In this document: piece by piece, positions 6,131 to 6,278 of the stretch
Layout of the letters: each line of letters opens with the position of its first letter
Numbering within the stretch: the stretch's first letter is position 1
Assembly: GCF_036906915.1 (NCBI RefSeq)
Contig: NZ_JBAKHX010000163.1
Location: forward strand, 1-6,278
Source of the DNA: Phytohabitans sp036906915
Lineage (GTDB): Bacteria > Actinomycetota > Actinomycetes > Mycobacteriales > Micromonosporaceae
Length of the DNA: 6,278 nucleotides
Direction: 5' to 3'
Notes under the pieces: model-generated
The model's database searches: none
What the model was told of the DNA's origin: nothing
Seen by the model: the letters and a program-made list of their open reading frames with translations, nothing else
Program-made: the position numbers and the translations under genes

Positions 6131-6278
6131 GGAGGCTGGCCGGATTGGCGGCCGTCGCCGTCGCCTGCGCCGCGGCCATCCTGCCCCTGGCCGCCACGTA
6201 CGCGCCCGGCCGCGCCGCGCTGCTGCTGTGCCTCGCGGCGGCCGGCGGCGCGGCCGTGGCGGGGGCGCTGCGGGCGGC
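6127..6278 (+). CDS. Hydrophobic N-terminus of a membrane protein, probably transglutaminase-like (3' end outside window)
   Basis: Fifty full codons are visible from ATG 6127, which overlaps the DUF58 stop as ATGA. The sequence begins MRRLAGLAAVAVACAA, positive residues followed by a hydrophobic run (about 4-24), then a short YAPGR turn and a second hydrophobic run (about 30-48). This is the start of a multi-pass membrane protein. No catalytic domain is visible. In MoxR-DUF58 clusters, including PFNA, the next gene is commonly a membrane protein with several N-terminal helices and an extracellular transglutaminase-like domain (TgpA type), so that is the likely identity. This rests on gene order only. 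The ribosome-binding site is weak (GGGATGG just upstream), so the gene is probably translated by coupling. Confidence 0.7.
   Translation, partial: MRRLAGLAAVAVACAAAILPLAATYAPGRAALLLCLAAAGGAAVAGALRA

Noticed and set aside
1..6278. CRISPR array, tRNA or rRNA genes, insertion sequence, riboswitch or free intergenic promoter
   Set aside because: The window is covered by coding sequence with no gap above 8 bases, no regularly spaced repeats, and no terminal inverted repeats or transposase motifs were seen.

Overview
The window is very GC-rich, with G or C at most third codon positions and GTG used freely as a start codon. This points to an actinobacterium, and the gene set would fit a Micromonosporaceae-like genome, although the family assignment is inference. 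All genes lie on the + strand and form one tightly packed operon. No gap exceeds 8 bases, four of the five junctions overlap, and no promoter, terminator, RNA gene, CRISPR array or mobile element is visible.

Layout: (1) 3-575, the 3' end of a Pro/Ala/Arg-rich, probably disordered protein whose start lies outside the window; (2) 572-1417, a MinD/ParA/TadZ-like ATPase whose deviant Walker A motif lacks the usual P-loop lysine; (3) 1414-4020, a large membrane-anchored extracellular protein with a beta-rich, propeller-like N-terminal part, a Pro/Thr linker, three clear fibronectin type III (FnIII) domains, a fourth beta domain and a Cys-containing C-terminal module; (4) 4029-5003, a MoxR-type AAA+ ATPase; (5) 5003-6130, a DUF58 membrane-anchored protein; (6) from 6127 past the window edge, the hydrophobic N-terminus of what is probably the transglutaminase-like membrane protein that usually follows MoxR and DUF58.

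The order FnIII, MoxR, DUF58, (transglutaminase) matches the core of the cluster called PFNA in bifidobacteria (kinase pkb2, fn3, AAA ATPase, duf58, transglutaminase, phosphatase prpC). Related clusters occur across Actinobacteria. The usual reading is an envelope sensing or assembly system: an extracellular FnIII protein receives or binds something outside, and MoxR with DUF58 acts as a chaperone-like pair on the cytoplasmic face. Here the position directly upstream of fn3 is occupied by a degenerate MinD-like ATPase preceded by a Pro-rich protein, rather than by a kinase. That pair resembles a split version of the Pro-rich plus MinD-like ATPase layout of ESX-associated EspI. This combination is the most interesting point of the window. 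No function beyond these families can be read from sequence alone.
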